DNA of 10,372 nt from Streptococcus sp. (GCA_003521145.1 DOTL01000087.1:1-10372); one strand, 5' to 3'. Counted from the first letter of the stretch, positions 1 through 8,568 are shown. The notes: generated from the letters alone by a model not told the origin. Made by a program: numbers and translations.

Positions 1-1867
1 TCAGAAAACTTTGCAACAGAACCAGTTTCACTATCAGTGATAACCGCAAATGACGTTACCTCTGAACCTGTACCTGAAGTTGTTGGGATACAGATAAATG
101 TTGTCTTCTGAGCGTAAGGAATCTTGTAAGTACGTTTACGGATATCCAAGAATTTTTGTTTAGCACCGAAGAAGCTTACATCTGGGTGTTCAAAGAACAT
201 CCACATAGCCTTAGCAGCATCCATTGCTGAACCACCACCAAGAGCGATAATAACATCTGGTTGGAAATCTACAAAGCGTTCCAAACCTTTATAAACGGTA
301 TTAGTAGATGGGTTTGGCTCAACATCTGAGAAAACATCTACTGCTGGGTTGTGGCGGTTAAGTTCCAATTGACGTTTAACCAAGTCTGCATAACCAAACT
401 GAACCATACCAGGGTTACAAACCAGCATCACGCGCTCAGATTCAATGTGACGCAAGTAAGTTATTGAATCTTTTTCGAAGAAGATTTTTGGTGAAACGCG
501 AAACCATTGTGTGTTATTGCGACGCTTTGACAATGTTTTGACATTCAAGAGATCAAATGAGCTAACATTGTGTGACACTGAGTTATGACTGTGTGAACCA
601 CAACCAAGAGTCAATGATGGAATCATGTTGTTGTAGATATTACCGATACCACCTTCAGCTGATGGGCTATTTACCAAGACACGGCAGGCTTTCATGCGGA
701 TACCATAGTGGAGTTGAAGCTCTTCATTTTCAGTGTGGATAACAGCTGTGTGTTCGAGACCACCCAAATTGAGCATACTTTCTGCTTTTTTGAATCCATC
801 TTCAACGCCATCAGATTTGATAAGAGCAAGTACTGGAGACAATTTTCCCAAGGCAAGTGGGTATTCCATTGTTGCATCTGGAATTTCTGCCAAAAGCATT
901 TTTGTACCTGCAGGAACTTTAAGACCAGCTTTTTCAGCAATTTCAATAGCTGAGTGACCTACAATGGCACCATTTACAGCTGTACGAGCTTCATTAAGAA
1001 CAACTTTTTCCAACTTAGCAATGTCAGTTTTTTAAAAATGATGACACATTGATGTGCTTCAAATTCAGCCTTAACTTCGTCATAGATAGCTGCATCAACG
1101 ATAGCTGCTTGCTCAGAAGCACAAATCATACCATTATCAAAAGTTTTTGAAACGATGATATCGTTGATAGCACGTTTAACCTTGGCATCAGCAGCAATAT
1201 AAGATGGGACGTTTCCGGCTCCTACACCAAGCGCTGGTTTACCAGTTGAATAAGCAGCCTTAACCATACCAGGTCCACCAGTCGCAAGTACTGCAGCAAT
1301 CTTAGGATGGTTCATCAAAAGACCAGTTGCTTCGATAGATGGCTCTTCAATCCACTGGATACAATTCTTAGGTACACCTGCTTCAATAGCTGCATCACGA
1401 ACAATACGAGCAGCCTCTGCAGATGATTTTTGAGCTAATGGGTGGAAGGCAAAGATGATAGAGTTGCGTGTCTTAAGAGAAATGAGTGCTTTGAAAATGG
1501 TTGTTGAAGTTGGGTTAGTTGTTGGTTTAACCCCACAGATAACACCAACCGGCTCAGCGATAGAAACCAAACCTTGTTCTTTATCTTCAGCAATAACGCC
1601 TACAGTTTTGTCATATTTAATACTATTCCAAATGTATTCAGAAGCATACATGTTCTTGTTGGCTTTATCTTCGTAAATACCGCGCCCTGTTTCATCAACG
1701 GCCAATTTTGCCAAATACATGTGTGTATCTAGAGCAGCAATCGCAGCTTGGTGAACAATATGGTCCACTTGCTCCTGCGTAAAGTTAGCCATAGCATCAA
1801 GGGCTTCAACCCCCTTTGTTGCCAATTCATCAATTACTGTTTGAACATCTTTAGTTTGTTTAGTCAT
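1..1867 (-). pseudogene. adhE: adhE, bifunctional acetaldehyde-CoA/alcohol dehydrogenase, frameshifted and cut by window edge
   Basis: AdhE reduces acetyl-CoA to acetaldehyde (N-terminal ALDH domain) and then to ethanol (C-terminal iron-dependent ADH domain) in mixed-acid fermentation. The ATG at 1865-1867 follows AAAGGAG (1874-1880). The first frame gives residues 1 to about 280, with the ALDH catalytic Cys249 in GMICASEQ. It then leaves the family sequence and stops at 974. The next frame picks up exactly where the family continues (TDIAKLEKVVLNEARTAVNG) and is open to the left edge. It carries the ADH domain start, GCGSHSHNS, GGGSAMDAAK and TTSGTGSEVT. The switch lies in a run of six A (T at 1028-1033); seven would restore one frame, so a one-base deletion is the simplest reading. 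Roughly 620 of about 880-890 residues are visible, and the metal ligands lie outside. A sequencing error or slippage at the run cannot be excluded. The family call is secure. Confidence 0.93.
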
Positions 1868-1873
1868 ATGAAA

Positions 1874-1880
1874 CTCCTTT
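1874..1880 (-). promoter_or_regulatory. Ribosome binding site of adhE
   Basis: Read on the minus strand this is AAAGGAG, six bases upstream of the ATG. It fixes the start of adhE at 1867. Confidence 0.8.
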
Positions 1881-1886
1881 GAATAC

Positions 1887-1904
1887 TTGTTAAAATCTTC
1901 ACAA
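1887..1904 (-). promoter_or_regulatory. Rex-like operator in the adhE leader
   Basis: The minus strand reads TTGTGAAGATTTTAACAA. This matches the Rex consensus TTGTGAA-N4-TTCACAA except for one base in the right half. Rex is the NADH/NAD+-sensing repressor of fermentative dehydrogenase genes such as adhE. The site lies downstream of the predicted transcription start and just above the ribosome binding site, where bound repressor would block transcription. The match is seen in the sequence; Rex binding is inferred. Confidence 0.6.
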
Positions 1905-1920
1905 ATTTTAACACAAGTCT

Positions 1921-1949
1921 ATTACAGCGTTTTCTAGTAAATATGTAAA
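1921..1949 (-). promoter_or_regulatory. adhE promoter (-35 TTTACA, -10 TGTAAT)
   Basis: On the minus strand, TTTACA (1944-1949) and TGTAAT (1921-1926) are separated by exactly 17 bases, a good sigma-A spacing. The start point would be near 1914, about 47 bases above the adhE ATG. The -35 box overlaps a cre-like palindrome. Confidence 0.6.
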
Positions 1950-1957
1950 CCCTTACA
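1944..1957 (-). promoter_or_regulatory. cre-like CcpA site overlapping the adhE -35 box
   Basis: The minus strand reads TGTAAGGGTTTACA. It differs at one position from the catabolite responsive element consensus TGWAANCGNTNWCA. It contains the -35 hexamer, so CcpA binding would exclude RNA polymerase. This is a motif match only. Confidence 0.5.
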
Positions 1958-1960
1958 AAG

Positions 1961-1999
1961 ACAAAAATAAAGAAATCCGTCCATTTTTGGACAGATTTC
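1961..1999 (-). terminator. Intrinsic terminator of pepO
   Basis: An 11-bp stem (1989-1999 with 1972-1982, one G-T pair) encloses a six-base loop. On the minus strand it is followed by TTTATTTTTGT. It begins 8 bases beyond the pepO stop and separates pepO from adhE transcription. Confidence 0.8.
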
Positions 2000-2006
2000 A
2001 TCATTA

Positions 2007-3902
2007 TTACCAAATAATCACGCGATCTTCTGGGGCACGCCACATGCCGTCACCCTTTTTAACGTCAAACTCCTTGTGGAATTCGTCAAAATTTGGCAAT
2101 TGAACATTAGTACGGAGTTTCCCTGGTGCGTGCACATCAACACTTGCGAGGAGTTTCATGTACTCTGTCCGAGCTTTCATGCGCCAGATGCGAGCAAAGT
2201 TGGTGAAGAATTCTTCTGCTGAGAAGTCTTCCTCTTTCTTAGCAGCTTCAAGGGCTGCAGCGATGCCTCCAAGGTCCGCTACGTTTTCAGAAACAGTCAA
2301 TTTCCCATTAATCTTAGCACCATAAGAGTCTTGGCCTTCAAACTGATCGATAACTTTTTGGGTACGATCGGTAAAGGCTTCGTAATCTTCTGGCTTCCAC
2401 CAGTCTTTCAAGCTACCATTCTCATCAAAGGAAGCACCATTGGTATCAAAGGCGTGTGAAATTTCATGAGCAATGACCGCACCAATTCCACCGTAATTAG
2501 CTGAGGAAGATTGATGAAGGTCATAGAAAGGTGCCTGCAAAATCGCTGCTGGGAAGACGATTTGGTTTTGTTGCGGATCATAGTAGGCATTGACCATGTT
2601 GGCTGGCATGTGCCATTCGCTCCGATCGACTGGTTGGTTCCACTTGCTCAAAGTATGGGCAATGGAAATTTCGTAAAGGGCTTGAGCATTTTCCACCAAG
2701 TTCTTGCTCTCGTCGATAATCTTTTTGGCGTATGTTTCTGGTAATTTTTCAGGGTAGCCGATATGTGGTGTGATGGCATTGAGTTTGACAATGGCTTTTT
2801 CACGAGTTTCAGGAGCGAGCCAGTCTGCTTTTTCTAGACGATCCTTGTAGACCTCAATCATGGTCGCTACTTTATGCTCTACGTCTGCTTTTGCTTCTGG
2901 TGAGAATTTTTCTCCTGCATACCAGAGTCCAAGCGCTTGGCTATATGGTACTTCTGCTAATGACAAGGCCGCCTTTTCTTTTGGACGAGGTTCTGGAATA
3001 CCCGCAATCGTACGACTATATTCACCAGCCAAGACACGGATTTCTTCCGTCAAGAATGAAGTCCAAGAAAGAGCTGCGCCGAGTTTCAATGCAGCATGAA
3101 GGGTCTCCCAGTTGGCTGCTGAGTAGAATGTTGGTGCGAATTCCTTCCAGTAACGCTCTTCTGGCACGATGATTTTATCTGGAGTTTGTCCGATCACTTC
3201 TGTAAAGAAGGCATCGAGTGGCAATTCTGGGACCAAGGCCTTGAAATCCGCCCACTCATAGGGATGGTAGAGCTTGTTGTACTCTGATTTTTCTTCGTTC
3301 GACAAGACATATTTGGCCAATTCTGCGTCCCCTGCAATCACTTTATCCAGGATATCTTTGATTTCTTCCTCTGAGAAATCAAATTTAGGTAAGAGTTTTT
3401 CCATCATTTGGCGCCAGATAGCTAGTAATTCTGGACCTTTTTCGTTACCTTCTTCATAGTAGGTCGTATCTGGCAAGATGAGAGCCGGTGCTTCTCCCCA
3501 CAAGACATTCATTTGGGCATTCTTAAAGTCTGGCGACACGCTAAATGGCAAAAGATTTGGTTTGCCAGCTAGTTCATAGGTGCCTAACTTGCTGGTATAG
3601 TCTTCAAAAGAAGACAGAGCCTTGATTTCATTGATCAAGGGCATGGCTGGTGCCACACCAGCTACTTCCCGCGCATCAAAATCTGCTACCATTTTGTGGT
3701 ATTTGACAAAGTTTTGCAGAATGCTGTCTTCAGGCAGTTCTTCTCCCCGTTGCCATTTTCCGGTAATATCCAACATCAAGTTTTCGATATCTCGATCCAA
3801 GTCCATAAAGCCACCAGTCGAAGATTTATCATCAGGAATTACAGCGGTCTCCGCCCATTTTCCATTGACGTAATCATAAAAATCATCTTGTAAGCGTGTC
3901 AT
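2007..3902 (-). CDS. pepO: PepO, oligoendopeptidase O (M13 zinc metallopeptidase)
   Basis: A 631-residue neprilysin-type endopeptidase that cleaves oligopeptides, probably in the cytoplasm since no signal peptide is visible. In lactic streptococci it acts on imported casein-derived or signalling peptides. The zinc site HEISH is at about residues 479-483. The third ligand and partner Asp are in ENVADLGG (E about 539, D about 543). The substrate-binding NAYY motif precedes the zinc site, and the C-terminus ends in RVIIW. The start MTRLQDDFYDYVNGKW follows GGAGG (3910-3914) with a 7-base gap, and length and ends fit the family. The same frame is open further upstream into treC, because treC has lost its stop, but a start there has no good ribosome binding site. 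Transcription is probably independent, from the promoter at 3936-3944 to the terminator at 1961-1999. Confidence 0.95.
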   Translation of the reverse strand: MTRLQDDFYDYVNGKWAETAVIPDDKSSTGGFMDLDRDIENLMLDITGKWQRGEELPEDSILQNFVKYHKMVADFDAREVAGVAPAMPLINEIKALSSFEDYTSKLGTYELAGKPNLLPFSVSPDFKNAQMNVLWGEAPALILPDTTYYEEGNEKGPELLAIWRQMMEKLLPKFDFSEEEIKDILDKVIAGDAELAKYVLSNEEKSEYNKLYHPYEWADFKALVPELPLDAFFTEVIGQTPDKIIVPEERYWKEFAPTFYSAANWETLHAALKLGAALSWTSFLTEEIRVLAGEYSRTIAGIPEPRPKEKAALSLAEVPYSQALGLWYAGEKFSPEAKADVEHKVATMIEVYKDRLEKADWLAPETREKAIVKLNAITPHIGYPEKLPETYAKKIIDESKNLVENAQALYEISIAHTLSKWNQPVDRSEWHMPANMVNAYYDPQQNQIVFPAAILQAPFYDLHQSSSANYGGIGAVIAHEISHAFDTNGASFDENGSLKDWWKPEDYEAFTDRTQKVIDQFEGQDSYGAKINGKLTVSENVADLGGIAAALEAAKKEEDFSAEEFFTNFARIWRMKARTEYMKLLASVDVHAPGKLRTNVQLPNFDEFHKEFDVKKGDGMWRAPEDRVIIW

Positions 3903-3935
3903 TACACTTCCTCCATCAATATTAAAAGTGCTTTC

Positions 3936-3944
3936 ATTATAACA
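3936..3944 (-). promoter_or_regulatory. pepO promoter, extended -10
   Basis: The minus strand reads TGTTATAAT, an extended -10 (TG-N-TATAAT) 33 bases upstream of the pepO ATG. No good -35 hexamer is seen at the right spacing, which is common for extended -10 promoters. It lies in the short gap between the treC remnant and pepO. Confidence 0.65.
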
Positions 3945-3983
3945 AAATTCCTCAGCAAAAGCATTTACTAAGGAAAGTTTGGC

Positions 3984-5598
3984 TTGTTTTACTAAGATTA
4001 CTAGGGTTTGATAAGGCTTAAGACTTACCTTTTCAGTAAGCTCTGCATCGTCATAGTTTGACAAGAGCACGCGCCCTGACTGGTATTCTGCTGGAATCGC
4101 CACTTCAGCTTCACTTCCATAGAAATTATTGAGTACCAAGAGTTTTTGACCGTCTAAGTGACGTTCAAAAGCGTAGACTTGTTGACTATCTTCAAGTGCT
4201 GGCTGATAGCTTCCTTCTGAGATAATAGGCATTTCTTTACGTAAGCGAATCAATTCTTTATAGAATTTAAAGATTGGTCCGTCGATTTCATTTTCAACGT
4301 TGATGTCTTTGTAAGATTTACCAACTTTCAACCATGGAGTGCCTGTTGAAAAGCCTGCATTCTCAGAAGCATTCCATTGCATTGGCGTACGTGAATTATC
4401 TCGTGACTTGGCTTGGATAATCCTAAAGGCTTGCTCTGGAGGATGACCTTTATCCAAGAGCATTTGGTAAGCATTGATGGACTCGACATCCACATAATCT
4501 GCCATCGACTCATAGTCTGGATCAATCATGCCAATCTCTTCACCCATGTAGATATACGGAGTTCCACGTGACAAGTGAATGCTAGCTGCTAGCATGGTCG
4601 CTCCTTCATTACGGAAGTTCTTGATATATACAAAGCGATTCAAAGCATGAGGTTGGTCATGGTTATTCCAGAAAAGGGCACTCCAACCACCACGTTCACT
4701 CATTTCCTTGCTCCAAGTATGATAGAGACGTTTGAGCTCTTCAAAATCAAAGGGAGTAATGGTCCATTTTTGACCATCTTCATAGTCAACTTTTAGATGG
4801 TGAAAGTTAAAGGCCATGGACAACTCGTGACGCTCTGGCGCTGAATACAGAACACAGTTATCAATCGTTCTCTCCAACTGTCATAAAACCATCATCAGAA
4901 CCGAAGGTAGCTTCATTCATCATGTGAAGATAGTCATGGACAATTGGTTTATCCGTATAAGCTGGTTTTCCTTCATTTTCAGGGCAATCTACCAAGACCT
5001 CATCTTTTCCAATCAAATTGATCACATCGAAACGGAATCCTTTGACGCCCTTGTCACGCCAGAAGTTGACCACCTTAAACATCTCCTTACGAACATTGGG
5101 ATTGGGCCAATTGAGGTCTGCCTGTGTCACGTCAAAGAGGTGGAGGTAGTATTTCCCTGCATCTCCAAAAGCAGCCCAGGCAGAACCACCAAATTTAGAC
5201 AACCAATCGGTTGGTTGGTCCTGAATGAAGAAGAAATCTTTGTAATACTTATCCCCAGCCAATCCCTTTTGGAACCACTCATGCTCCGTTGAGCAATGGT
5301 TAAGCACCATGTCTAGCATGAAGTCAATCTTGTGCTCTTTCCCGACACGGACCATTTCTTCAAATTCAGCCATATCCCCAAAAACAGGGTTGACGGCTGT
5401 ATAGTGTGAAATATCGTAACCATTGTCACGTTGTAGACTCGGATAGAAAGGATTAAGCCAAACCATATCCACGCCTAAATCTGCTAGATAAGGAATTTTT
5501 TCAATGATTCCTCTGAAATAACCGATTCCATTTCCTGTCGTGTCCTTATATGATTTTGGATAAATTTGGTATACAACCTTTGTTTTATCTAATGCCAT
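3984..5598 (-). pseudogene. treC: treC, trehalose-6-phosphate hydrolase, deletion frameshift plus stop loss
   Basis: A GH13 enzyme that splits imported trehalose-6-phosphate into glucose and glucose-6-phosphate. The start MALDKTKVVYQIYPKSYKD follows AGAGGAAA. The first frame carries the nucleophile Asp in FRFDVINLIG and the acid Glu in TVGE, then stops at 4861. The second frame carries TIDNCVLYSAPERHELSM, the third catalytic Asp in NNHDQP, and the C-terminal domain to ILVK. At the junction about 11 bases are missing relative to the family form TVGEMSSTTI. The family stop after ILVK is CAA (3984-3986), probably a changed TAA. Adding 11 bases to the 1615-nt span gives 542 codons, matching the usual 541 residues plus stop. 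Extra damage includes GNGIGYFRG where GNGIGDxRG is expected, and NHDQPH for NHDQPR. Dextran glucosidase (dexB) is the nearest alternative, but the sequence is closer to TreC, and treP lies next door. Confidence 0.92.
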
Positions 5599-5630
5599 GT
5601 GATTTTTCCTCTTTTGTTCTTTATTATGAA

Positions 5631-5657
5631 GAGGTGGAACCGTAACGTCTCCACCCC
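5631..5657 (-). other. Hairpin between treP and treC
   Basis: An inverted repeat (5631-5638 with 5650-5657, eight pairs with one G-T, 11-base loop) lies in the 64-base gap between the old treP stop and the treC start. No T-run follows on the minus strand, so it is not a strong terminator. It may have tuned mRNA processing or the treP/treC expression ratio. Confidence 0.4.
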
Positions 5658-5662
5658 TTAGC

Positions 5663-7645
5663 TTATTTTGTTCGATGAGCAATCATGAGAACATCACCAC
5701 GTTTAATATCACGTGGAAGACCCCCTTCAACATCTGCTTGGAAATCATCTTAATTTGTAATGATAACTGGAGTCTCAGTGACCAAACCAGTCTTTTTGAT
5801 AACATCCATATCAAAGCTAATCAATTGTTGACCAACAACAACTTTATCACCTTGTTCAACATGAGCCTCCAAACCTTTTCCGTCAAGACTAACCGTATCC
5901 ATACCAATGCGCATCAGCATTTCAACACCTTCTTCAGAAACGATACCTACGGTGTGCTTAGTTGGGAAGAGTACTGTCACTGTACCATTGAATGGCGAAA
6001 CCAATTCGCCTTGGCTTGGTTCGATGACGACACCTTGTCCCATTACACCTGATGAGAAAACTGAGTCTGTGGCTTGGCTAAGTAGTTTAACTTGACCAGC
6101 AAGTGGGCTAACCACACCTCTGCTGATTCGGCAAGAACCGTTAGAGTAGCAGTATGTGATGCAAATTCAGCTTCTTCTTGAGCTGCGAATTCTTCTTTAA
6201 GTTCTGTATCATCTTCTGTCTTAGTAAAGAGACCCGCTTTACGGAAGAAGAAAGTTAGGACCATCGGTACAATAATAGCAACAAGCATAATTCCTGCAAA
6301 TGGAATCATATACTTAGGTTGAATTGATAGAATACCAGGTAACCCACCAATACCAATAGAGGCTGCTGTAACATTAAAGGTTACTGAAAGAAGACCTGCA
6401 ATAGATGAACCAATCATACCCGCAACAAATGGGTAAATATATTTGACGTTAACCCCGAAGAGGGCTGGTTCTGTAACACCAAGATAAACTGAAATAGTAG
6501 CTGGAAGTGAAATTTGCGCCTCACGTTCATCATGACGATGCATAATATAGTAAGCAAAGACTGCTGAACCTTGAGCAATATTTGATAAAGCAATCATAGG
6601 CCAAAGAGCTGTTCCACCAGCATCTGCAATCAACTGAGTATCGATAGCATTGGTCATGTGGTGAAGTCCAGTGATAACGAACGGCGCATAAAGGGCACCA
6701 AAAACAGCACCGAAAAGCCATTTTACAGGACCTGTCAAACCATTAAGAACCACTGTTGAGAGGGCTTGGCCAATAAGTTCAACCAATAGGACCTAAAACA
6801 GTATGAGCCAAAATAAGGGCTGGAATCAATGACAAGAACGGTACAAAAATCATTGATACTACTTCTGATACATGTCTACGCCAGAAAATTTCAAGATAAG
6901 AAAGTGATAAACCAGCAAGAAGGGCAGGAATAACTTGCGCTTGATAACCTCTACGATTAACAGTAAAGAATCCAAAATCCCAAACCCAATCCTTAGCAAT
7001 TTCAGACGATGGTGTCGATGCTACTGAATAAGCGTTAAGCAATTGTGGTGATACCAGACAGATACCCAAAACAATTCAAAGAATTTGGCTAGTTCCCATT
7101 TTACGAGAAACAGACCAAGAAATACCTACAGGCAAGAATTGGAAAATGGCTTCACCAGGTAACCACAAGAAGTGATTCACTCCTGACCAGAACTGAGAAA
7201 CCTCGGTAATTGTCTTACCGTCAAGCATAGACCAATGCACATCCTCAAGAACATTACGGAAACCAAGAATCAATCCCCCAACGATAAGAGCTGGAATAAT
7301 AGGTGTAAAGATTTTCGCCAAGGTTGTCATAACACGCTGAACTGGATTTTGGTTACTCTTGGCAGCCGATTTAGCAACCTCTTTAGAAACACCTTCAATC
7401 CCTTATACAACCGTGAAATCGTTATAAAAGATTGGTACATCATTACCAATGATAACTTGGAATTGACCTGCATTGGTGAAAGTCCCCTTAACAGTAGGAA
7501 TGGCTTCGATTGTTTTCACATCTGCCTTCTTATCATCACCAAGAACGAAACGCATACGCGTCGCACAGTGAGTAACAGCAGTCACATTTTCTTTACCGCC
7601 GATTGCAGCAAGCAGATCTTTGGCTTCTTGTTCAAATTTACCCAT
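5663..7645 (-). pseudogene. treP: treP, trehalose-specific PTS permease EIIBCA, multiply broken
   Basis: A membrane permease that imports trehalose and phosphorylates it. The start MGKFEQEAKDLLAAIGG has an AAGGAG site. Domain order is EIIB (Cys27 in THCATRMRF), EIIC (many membrane helices; GLHHMTNAID, YLGVTEPALFGV) and EIIA (PTKHTVGIV). Lesions in order of reading: TAA at 7403-7405 (after NDFTVV, Ser expected); TGA at 7076-7078 (after GTSQIL, Gly expected); TGA at 6779-6781 (after LGPIG, Trp expected) with an extra base near 6775; an inserted TG at about 6113-6116 (ESAEV to VSPLAG); TAA at 5750-5752 (after PVIITN, Gln expected). The active EIIA His in the family form LMHIGMDTV is Arg (5909-5911). 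The old end is after MIAHRTK at 5663. The two insertions add three bases, so the whole span remains a multiple of three. The substrate call relies on family sequence and on treC/treR as neighbours. Confidence 0.94.
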
Positions 7646-7671
7646 TTGAATCTCCTTTTGTTTTTTGACAA

Positions 7672-7717
7672 TATCTATTTGACTTGATAAACCGATTGTA
7701 AATGATTACAAATTTGT
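7672..7717 (-). promoter_or_regulatory. treP control region: cre-like site, probable -35 and inverted repeats
   Basis: The minus strand reads TTGTAATCATTTACAA (7696-7711), an inverted repeat with six-base arms. Its core (7697-7710) is one mismatch from the cre consensus TGWAANCGNTNWCA. It contains TTTACA (7697-7702), a likely -35; a weak TAGATA (7672-7677) or AATAGA could be the -10. An adjoining perfect palindrome ACAAATTTGT (7708-7717) is a candidate TreR half of the operator. The arrangement echoes the adhE promoter, where cre also covers a TTTACA -35. Which protein binds which repeat is inferred. Confidence 0.5.
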
Positions 7718-7755
7718 CTGAAAGTGTTCCGAGATTTTTTTTAACATATTTTTTG

Positions 7756-7782
7756 AAAAAAACATTAGTTGTATGTTTTTTT
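7756..7782. promoter_or_regulatory. A/T-rich inverted repeat upstream of treR, possible operator
   Basis: Perfect ten-base arms (7756-7765 and 7773-7782) flank a seven-base centre, 20 bases before the treR start. Its position suits an autoregulatory operator or a weak hairpin in the treR leader. The arms are mostly A and T runs, so chance contributes. Confidence 0.3.
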
Positions 7783-7802
7783 ACCTACAAATGAGGAGAA
7801 AG

Positions 7803-8513
7803 ATGAAAAAACATCAAATTATTTATAAGGATTTAGAAAAAGCTATCCATGAGCAAAAGTATCAAGTGGGAGACTTTCTCCCAACCGAGCAAGAACTGGT
7901 TTAATCTCACCAGGTTAGTAGAGACACTATACGAAAGGCATTAACCTTACTCGTTGAAGAAGGTTTGGTCAAAAAGATTCATGGCTCTGGCTCCCAGGTT
8001 ATTAAACAGGAACAAATCAACTTTCCTGTGTCTGACCTTACTAGTTACCAGGAGCTAATAGAACAACAAGGCCTTAATTCACAAACCAATGTTATTTCTC
8101 TGGATAAAATCATCGTTGATTCCAAACTCTCAGAAAGAACAGGGTTTTCTAATAGCTGACAGGTTTGGCGCGTTGTTCGTCAAAGAGTCGTTGATAGCTG
8201 TGCCTCTGTTATAGATATTGATTACCTAGATGCCAGCCTTGTTCCGCAACTAAACCGTAGCATTGCTGAATACTCTATTTACGACTACATTGAGAATCGG
8301 CTCCACCTTAGCATTTCCCACGCCTTTAAAGAAATCACTATCGATAATGCTACCGATCAAGATAAGATTCTTATCGACCTAGGTAAAGATCAGCACGTTG
8401 TCTGTATCCGTTCTAAAGTTTATTTAAGTAATGGAAAATAGTTCCAATTTACGGAAAGTCGCCACAAACTTGAAAAATTCAAATTTGTCGATTATGCCAA
8501 GCGTCGTCATTGA
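7803..8513 (+). pseudogene. treR: treR, GntR-family trehalose repressor with three in-frame stops
   Basis: A GntR/HutC-type regulator that would repress the divergent treP-treC genes and respond to trehalose-6-phosphate. The start MKKHQIIYKDLEKAI follows AGGAG (7794-7798). One frame of 236 codons runs to the TGA at 8511-8513, close to the normal length. The winged helix is residues about 1-70 (FLPTEQEL, VSRDTIRKAL, GLVKKIHGSGSQV) and the UTRA ligand domain follows (VWRVVRQRVVD, DIDYLDASLVP, FTESRHKLEKF). Stops are TAA at codon 34 (7902-7904), TGA at codon 119 (8157-8159) and TAG at codon 213 (8439-8441). The first falls before the DNA-recognition helix, so no functional repressor is expected. 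There is no frameshift; all damage is in-frame nonsense. Identity rests on family features and on the position beside treP. Confidence 0.9.
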
Positions 8514-8534
8514 AAAAAAGGGCTCTGCTAACAG

Positions 8535-8568
8535 AAAAAGTATCGGACAAGAATGTCCGATACTTTTT
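8535..8568. terminator. Bidirectional terminator between treR and the UPF0340 gene
   Basis: A perfect 15-bp stem (8535-8549 with 8554-8568) has a four-base loop. The arms begin and end in A5/T5, so a T-run follows on either strand. It serves convergent treR (plus) and the UPF0340 gene (minus). The minus-strand stop codon (8567-8569) lies partly inside the stem. Confidence 0.9.

Noticed and set aside
1028..1033. Programmed -1 ribosomal frameshifting in adhE
   Set aside because: The run is only six A, and tandem slippage from TTT-AAA would re-pair poorly (AAA onto TAA). AdhE is not known to need frameshifting, and nearby genes show plain decay. A simple deletion is likelier.
2007..4877. A genuine GH13-PepO fusion protein of 956 residues
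   Set aside because: pepO has its own strong ribosome binding site, start and extended -10 promoter, and its length from that start matches the family. The upstream frame starts at a TTG inside a broken gene.
4924..5292. Plus-strand open frames opposite treC, pepO and the UPF0340 gene
   Set aside because: They lie antisense to well-supported coding sequence, have no ribosome binding sites and give low-complexity translations typical of shadow frames.
7902..8441. Possible recoding, with TGA read as Trp, to explain in-frame stops in treR and treP
   Set aside because: TAA and TAG also interrupt the same genes, indels occur beside them, and intact neighbours use normal stops. Gene decay explains all of it.
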